Shown here piece after piece: positions 61,111 to 64,000 of a DNA stretch of 64,000 bases. The stretch covers positions 248,001 to 312,000 of the forward strand of contig JAUIFA010000002.1 in NCBI GenBank assembly GCA_030429625.1, given 5' to 3'. The notes beneath the pieces were generated by a model, which was not told where the DNA came from, made no database searches, and saw nothing but the letters and a program-made list of their open reading frames with translations. This DNA comes from Alphaproteobacteria bacterium. GTDB taxonomy: Bacteria > Pseudomonadota > Alphaproteobacteria > Rickettsiales > UBA8987. The stretch's first letter is position 1, and every line of letters starts with the position of its first letter. A program made the translations under genes and the position numbers.

Positions 61111-62955
61111 TTATTGACAGGACAGGCATTCTTCGTATTCCACAGCATCATTTTTCTGAGGTGTTGCCGTTGCGCCAGTAAGCATATCTGTAGGCGCTTT
61201 GGGCTGTAACTTCATTTCCAGCTGTCTTTCGGTTCTTACCACATCATGAGATACTTTGTCGGCACGTTTAATTGAACGTGAGCGGCAGTAATACAGGCTT
61301 TTTACACCTTGCTTCCATGCCTGCATATGCACTTGATGTAGATAGCGCTTGTGCACATCACCAGGCATAAAGATGTTTAAAGATTGTGCCTGACAGATAA
61401 ATGGTGCCCTGTCTGCAGCATGTTCTATCACCCAACGTTGGTCAATTTCCGGTGCAGTTTTAAAGGCGTCTTTCTCCTCAATGGTAAGAAAGTCAAGATG
61501 TTGCACGGAGCCTTCATTGGTGGAAATGGATGACCATACATCTTCATTATCTTTGCCTTTTGAGGCCAATAATTTTTTCAAATGCTTGTTTTTTACACTA
61601 AACGAACCGGTAAGGGTTTTTTGAGTAAAGCTGTTGGCAGCATAGGGTTCAATTCCCGGAGAGGAGTTGCCACAAATAATCGAAATGGATGCGGTAGGGG
61701 CAATGGAAAGCTTATTGCTGAACCGTTCCATCACACCGCATTCTTCTGCATCAAGACATGGGCCGCGTTCTTCAGCCAATTCCTGAGAAGCTTCGTCTGC
61801 TTCGGTACGGATATGTTCAAACATTTTCTTATTCCACACCTTGGCCATGACCGATTCCATCGGAATCATTTTTGATTGCAAGAAAGAGTGGAAGCCCATC
61901 ACACCCAAACCTACGCTGCGTTCACGCTTGGCAGAATAAACTGCGGAGGCCATTTCTGGTGGAGCTTTCTGAATAAAATCTTCCAGAACATTGTCCAGCA
62001 TACGCATGATGTCTTTGATAAAGAGTGGCTCGTTTTTCCATTCTTCATAATGCTCCAGATTAAGCGAGGACAGGCAGCACACAGCCGTACGGATGTTGCC
62101 AAGATGATCTCTGCCCGTTGGTAGAGTAATTTCAGAACATAGGTTAGACATTTTAACTTCCAAGCCGAGTTTTTTGTGATGCTCTGGAATGGAGCGGTTA
62201 ACCGTGTCGGTAAATAAAATATACGGTTCACCGGTTTCAATACGCGCCGTCAGTAGGCGAATCCATAATTCCCGTGCATTGACGAGGGAAATAATGTTGC
62301 GGTCTTTCGGGCTACGTAATGCCCAAGGCTCATCATTTTCCACCGCATGCATAAAATCATCGGTAATGGTGACGCCATGATGAATGTTGAGTGCTTTGCG
62401 GTTAGGGTCACCGCCAGTAGGGCGACGTAGTTCAATAAATTCTTCAATTTCCGGATGGTCAATAGGCAGATAGACCGCCGAACTTCCACGGCGCAATGAG
62501 CCTTGTGAAATGGCTAAGGTCAAAGAATCTTGTACGCGTAGGAACGGAATCACACCAGAGGTTTTGCCATTGCCGCGCACGGTTTCACCAATAGAGCGCA
62601 AATTGCCCCAATAGCTACCAATACCGCCGCCGCGACTGGCCAGCCACACATTCTCAACCCATAAATTAACAATACCCTGAAGGCTGTCTTCGGTTTCATT
62701 AAGGAAGCAGGAAATAGGCAATCCACGATCGGTACCACCGTTGCTGAGAATAGGTGTTGCAGGCATAAACCACATCCGGCTCATATAGTTGTAAAGACGC
62801 TGGGAGTGTGCTTCATCATCGCCATAATAATCGGCAACGCGGGCAAATAAATCCTGAAATTTTTCCCCAGGCAAAAGATAGCGATCCTGTAAAACAGCTT
62901 TCCCAAAATCAGAAAGGTTGGAGTTGCGAGCTTCGTCTATTTGTACCTGTGTCAT
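61111..62955 (-). CDS. nrdA: Ribonucleotide reductase class Ia, large subunit
   Basis: NrdA binds substrates and, with NrdB, reduces ribonucleoside diphosphates. The 614-residue protein has the active-site cysteine in LPISCFLNETEDS, the substrate motif N-x-C-x-E in SNLCSEITLPTG, SLRRGSSAVYLPIDHPEI and the C-terminal redox pair ECLSCQ. It has no N-terminal ATP-cone (E. coli NrdA is about 760 residues), so dATP feedback inhibition is probably absent. NrdR boxes lie about 300 bases upstream. Confidence 0.95.
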   Translation of the reverse strand: MTQVQIDEARNSNLSDFGKAVLQDRYLLPGEKFQDLFARVADYYGDDEAHSQRLYNYMSRMWFMPATPILSNGGTDRGLPISCFLNETEDSLQGIVNLWVENVWLASRGGGIGSYWGNLRSIGETVRGNGKTSGVIPFLRVQDSLTLAISQGSLRRGSSAVYLPIDHPEIEEFIELRRPTGGDPNRKALNIHHGVTITDDFMHAVENDEPWALRSPKDRNIISLVNARELWIRLLTARIETGEPYILFTDTVNRSIPEHHKKLGLEVKMSNLCSEITLPTGRDHLGNIRTAVCCLSSLNLEHYEEWKNEPLFIKDIMRMLDNVLEDFIQKAPPEMASAVYSAKRERSVGLGVMGFHSFLQSKMIPMESVMAKVWNKKMFEHIRTEADEASQELAEERGPCLDAEECGVMERFSNKLSIAPTASISIICGNSSPGIEPYAANSFTQKTLTGSFSVKNKHLKKLLASKGKDNEDVWSSISTNEGSVQHLDFLTIEEKDAFKTAPEIDQRWVIEHAADRAPFICQAQSLNIFMPGDVHKRYLHQVHMQAWKQGVKSLYYCRSRSIKRADKVSHDVVRTERQLEMKLQPKAPTDMLTGATATPQKNDAVEYEECLSCQ

Positions 62956-63254
62956 AACAAGCCTCTTTAAATTAATATACTTACATTTATGGTCTTTGCC
63001 GAAATTTTGGGGACAAAAACCCGCCCGAAAATAATTCAGGACTAATCATTTCTTTCGAAACCATACCGCAAATATCGGCACAATTTCTCTCACATTTCTC
63101 TGTGTCATACCGAAGGAAAAACCTCGATATATAGCATATGAAAACCACGCTACACATTCTCTAAGTAAAATTTAGAGGACGTGTCACCGTCTCTTCCCCA
63201 CATGCTCAGAGTAACAATATAAACAGAATATGTAAACAATAAAATTCACATAAA
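62956..63254. other. Long leader region upstream of nrdA
   Basis: No gene was found here. Between the nrdA start and the NrdR boxes the sequence holds several short inverted repeats (for example around 63177-63200), but no known riboswitch was recognised; in particular no cobalamin box was seen. The promoter of nrdA was not located with confidence; if it lies near the boxes, the leader is about 250-300 bases. Confidence 0.5.
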
Positions 63255-63302
63255 ATGCAATATATGGTACTCAACTAAATAGCTAGACACAACATATAGT
63301 AT
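63255..63302. promoter_or_regulatory. Tandem NrdR boxes
   Basis: ATGCAATATATGGTAC (63255-63270) and ACACAACATATAGTAT (63287-63302) resemble the NrdR consensus ACACWATATATWGTGT. Their centres are 32 bases apart, three helical turns, the spacing used by NrdR-controlled ribonucleotide reductase genes. They would let NrdR repress nrdAB when dATP is plentiful. Confidence 0.75.
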
Positions 63303-63496
63303 TTTGGTTAAAATTGTTGCGTAGATGCAACTGTCCTTAATGCAGGCTCTGTTGCCTGTAAAATCAGGAAAAATTTTTCATATTACTACACTATGTGTAT
63401 TGCCGTCTTGTCCCAGTGTGTCATTTATACAATATCTATTTTTTTAAAGAAACAATTAGTTTGCTTATTTTTGGTTGTGTTAATAATTGATTAAAT
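63303..63496. other. Intergenic DNA before the right-edge gene
   Basis: No gene was found in this stretch. Two small hairpins are visible: GTTGC-GTAGAT-GCAAC and GCAGGC-TCTGTT-GCCTGT. Neither is followed by a proper T-run on the plus strand. Confidence 0.5.
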
Positions 63497-63526
63497 TTGA
63501 CAGGGATTGGTACTCCATGTTATAAT
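63497..63526 (+). promoter_or_regulatory. Consensus sigma-70 promoter of the right-edge gene
   Basis: TTGACA (63497-63502), 18 bases and TATAAT (63521-63526) match the sigma-70 consensus in all twelve positions. The start site would be near 63533, about 40-65 bases before the possible start codons. It is the best promoter seen in the window. Confidence 0.85.
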
Positions 63527-63598
63527 AAACGCGATTTCTTGGCAAATTTTCGTTTAAATGAAAGGAACATGCCTTATGGCTGACTAAAACTCAGCTAG

Positions 63599-64000
63599 AT
63601 GCTGAAGAAGCAGAGACAGTCTTTGGAAGGTCCAAAGACAACGTCGAAAAAAAGGACTCTAACATTGGAAGAACAACCGGAACTCAAAATCCTCTTCTTT
63701 CCGGAAGGAATTGATCCTGACGGAGAGCAAGAAGAGGGACAAGCCGGTCAAGCCCAGCCTCCGCGACTTGCAGTAACCGGCCTTCCCGTTCGTAGGCAGA
63801 AGGACGGCGAGGCAGGTCATCCACTTCTTGGAAGTGGGAGAATGGTGGAAGTTCATGGAGCGTTTACTCAGACTACCGATAAGAATGGTGGGGTCATCAT
63901 TCAACCTGGTAGTGAAGGAGTCAACGTGTTCACGACCTCAAGCCAACTCCCGTTTTCGTGTTCGGAGCGCTTCAAGATTCTGCGTCACGATGACGATGGT
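63599..64000 (+). CDS. Unrecognised gene running off the right edge (start uncertain)
   Basis: An open frame of 134 codons runs from ATG 63599 to the edge without a stop. The translation is hydrophilic: it begins MLKKQRQSLEGPKTTSKKR and has PEGIDPDGEQEEGQAGQ, HGAFTQTTDKNGGVIIQPGSE and SCSERFKILRHDDDG. I recognise no family. ATG 63599 has no Shine-Dalgarno sequence. The well-placed AAAGGA (63561-63566) serves ATG 63576, which reads Met-Ala-Asp and then TAA. In a third frame the same DNA reads KTQLDAEEAETVFGRSKDN and stops at 63713, so a one-base shift, a sequencing error or a broken gene is possible. Base composition is less AT-rich than its surroundings. Confidence 0.5.
   Translation, partial: MLKKQRQSLEGPKTTSKKRTLTLEEQPELKILFFPEGIDPDGEQEEGQAGQAQPPRLAVTGLPVRRQKDGEAGHPLLGSGRMVEVHGAFTQTTDKNGGVIIQPGSEGVNVFTTSSQLPFSCSERFKILRHDDDG

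Noticed and set aside
62956-63254. Possible cobalamin riboswitch in the nrdA leader
   Set aside because: No B12 box or other conserved riboswitch core was found; the reductase is class Ia, which needs no cobalamin.
63659-63904. 81-residue minus-strand frame near the right edge
   Set aside because: It is opposite the open plus-strand frame behind a consensus promoter and has no promoter or ribosome-binding site of its own.

Overview
The window comes from a Gram-negative, flagellated alphaproteobacterium with a rather AT-rich genome. The main evidence is a fused ispDF gene, a C4-pathway 5-aminolevulinate synthase, the dusB-ispDF-pgpA-cinA gene order, a BTLCP (family C93) peptidase, intracellular PHB depolymerase, and type IV secretion components of the kind common in Rickettsiales and their relatives. 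Almost every gene has a recognisable family. No rRNA, tRNA, CRISPR array or insertion sequence was seen. A finer taxonomic placement is not possible from reading alone.

Layout. 1-2.1 kb: the 3' end of serS, the RNase P RNA gene, a dispersed repeat, and a two-gene minus-strand unit (DUF1189 membrane protein, cyclic-nucleotide-binding protein). 2.2-5.9 kb: a shortened division/cell-wall cluster, mraZ-rsmH-ftsL-ftsI, with an array of MraZ-type boxes over its promoter. 6.0-9.3 kb: flgF-flgG-flgA-flgH behind a textbook sigma-54 promoter. 9.5-20.2 kb: a chemoreceptor, queA, cyclophilin, hemA, a DUF2079 protein, dusB, ispDF, pgpA and pncC/cinA. 20.3-27.7 kb: phaZ, a membrane protein, the serine genes serC and serA, a secreted protein with four cysteine repeats, and an alpha/beta hydrolase. 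27.7-34.1 kb: four overlapping glycosyltransferases (probable LPS core or O-chain), then thrS and infC; infC probably starts at AUA. 34.1-36.9 kb: a LapG-like peptidase divergent from a membrane sensor with a degenerate HD-GYP domain, with a perfect 26-bp palindrome between them. 37.0-41.8 kb: fabD, a ureohydrolase, fabG, acpP and fabF.

41.8-58.8 kb is the most unusual part. One minus-strand series runs miaA-traX-virB2-virB2-virB2-virB4-virB6-comEC-amiC-mrcA-prfB-ldcA-cobB, mostly with overlaps or gaps of a few bases. It joins pilin genes (two of them a recent 542-bp tandem duplication), a TraX-type pilin acetylase, a VirB4 ATPase and a VirB6 channel protein directly to the ComEC DNA-uptake channel and to peptidoglycan enzymes. 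No relaxase, coupling protein or VirB7-11 gene is seen here. My inference is a type IV secretion-like DNA uptake apparatus, comparable in principle to Helicobacter ComB; the alternative is a dispersed effector-secreting system of the Rickettsiales type that happens to sit beside comEC.

58.8-64 kb: serB, a csrA with a C-terminal extension, nrdB and nrdA with tandem NrdR boxes far upstream, and at the right edge the beginning of an unrecognised gene behind a perfect TTGACA/TATAAT promoter, with an unclear start.
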